DNA of 5,385 nt from Prevotellaceae bacterium (GTDB lineage: Bacteria; Bacteroidota; Bacteroidia; Bacteroidales; UBA932). Below, piece by piece: positions 5,151 to 5,385 of this stretch. The stretch is from contig JAIRLT010000206.1 in NCBI GenBank assembly GCA_031259225.1, forward strand, positions 1 to 5,385. Direction: 5' to 3'. The notes beneath the pieces were generated by a model. That model was not told the DNA's origin. It saw only the letters and a program-made list of their open reading frames with translations, and did not search any database. The position numbers were made by a program, and so were the translations under genes. Each line of letters begins with the position of its first letter. Within the stretch, counting starts at the first letter, position 1.

Positions 5151-5165
5151 GGCTGGCGCGCCAGC
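5151..5165. repeat. perfect GC-rich palindrome GCTGGCGCGCCAGC
   Basis: Bases 5152-5165 are a perfect 14-bp palindrome around GGCGCGCC, the best formed of the GGCGCGCC copies in the window. A heptamer array lies directly on each side. As RNA it could only make a stem of about five pairs with a CGCG loop and no T run follows, so it is not a convincing terminator. Confidence 0.85.
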
Positions 5166-5166
5166 A

Positions 5167-5201
5167 CTAACCATTAACCATTAACCATTAACCACTAACT
5201 T
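5167..5201. repeat. heptamer array (TTAACCA) directly upstream of the ROK gene
   Basis: CTAACCA, TTAACCA, TTAACCA, TTAACCA and an imperfect CTAACTT run without gaps and end 3 bp before the ATG at 5205. The array occupies the whole place where a ribosome-binding site would be, and no Shine-Dalgarno or promoter motif is visible between the GHL10 stop and this start. Confidence 0.85.
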
Positions 5202-5204
5202 CAC

Positions 5205-5385
5205 ATGATTATCGGAATTGATCTGGGCGGGACAAAAATAACCGGGGCGGTTTTCGACCGCGAGGGAACGGTTCTCTGTAAGCAATCCGCATTGCTGGGA
5301 CGGCGGCAGGGGACGGAAGCCGGCGCATTAGTCCGGACGATTATCGCCCAACTTATCGCTTCATACGGGGCGGAAGAGGAGCAAG
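5205..5385 (+). CDS. ROK-family sugar kinase or regulator, N-terminal part (cut by window edge)
   Basis: Sixty codons are visible before the right edge. The N-terminus IIGIDLGGTKITGAVFD (2-18) is the phosphate-binding loop of the ROK branch of the actin-like ATPase fold (DxGGTK). Members are mostly kinases for glucose, N-acetylglucosamine, N-acetylmannosamine or fructose. The motif begins at residue 2, so there is no N-terminal helix-turn-helix, which favours a kinase over a NagC/XylR-type repressor. The catalytic GHD and zinc-binding cysteines would lie beyond the window. The 70-bp spacer from the GHL10 gene holds repeats and no visible promoter, so cotranscription is likely, and the kinase could act on a sugar released by that enzyme. 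This link is inference only. Confidence 0.88.
   Translation, partial: MIIGIDLGGTKITGAVFDREGTVLCKQSALLGRRQGTEAGALVRTIIAQLIASYGAEEEQ

Overview
The window looks like a chromosomal fragment from an anaerobic member of the Bacteroidetes, probably Bacteroidales. Three things suggest this. Promoter elements of the TTTG / TAnnTTTG type stand upstream of gene starts. Most starts lack a Shine-Dalgarno sequence. The gene content is also typical: a stand-alone ferredoxin subunit with VorB-type 2-oxoacid:ferredoxin oxidoreductase subunits, and a minimal TatA-TatC pair. The genus cannot be fixed from the sequence alone.

Layout. On the minus strand, reading leftward from about 2030, an operon encodes a 2-oxoacid:ferredoxin oxidoreductase: a two-cluster ferredoxin (1754-1975), the alpha subunit (596-1693) and the thiamine-pyrophosphate-binding beta subunit (572 to the left edge, 3' end missing). 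An AT-rich divergent control region (1976-2299) separates it from the plus-strand genes. These are tatA (2300-2485), tatC (2667-3440), a secreted GHL10/DUF187 glycoside-hydrolase-like protein (3632-5134) and the start of a ROK-family sugar kinase or regulator (5205 to the right edge). The oxidoreductase makes or uses acyl-CoA with reduced ferredoxin. TatA and TatC form the twin-arginine translocase. The GHL10 protein and the ROK protein may act on the same sugar or glycan.

The most unusual content lies between the genes. The three plus-strand spacers (2486-2666, 3441-3631, 5135-5204) are packed with short tandem arrays of 7-bp or 8-bp words. The words differ from spacer to spacer but the unit length is constant. 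The arrays are punctuated by variants of one GC-rich palindrome, GCTGGCGCGCCAGC / GCTGACGCGTCAGC. Between tatA and tatC the words form a large inverted repeat around the palindrome, with a strong Shine-Dalgarno sequence stranded upstream of it. The fdx-alpha spacer holds an octamer array but no palindrome. The divergent region lacks both and instead carries one isolated GC-rich stem-loop. These repeats are the best candidate for something undescribed here, most likely a family of dispersed intergenic elements. No mobile-element gene, CRISPR array, tRNA or rRNA was seen.
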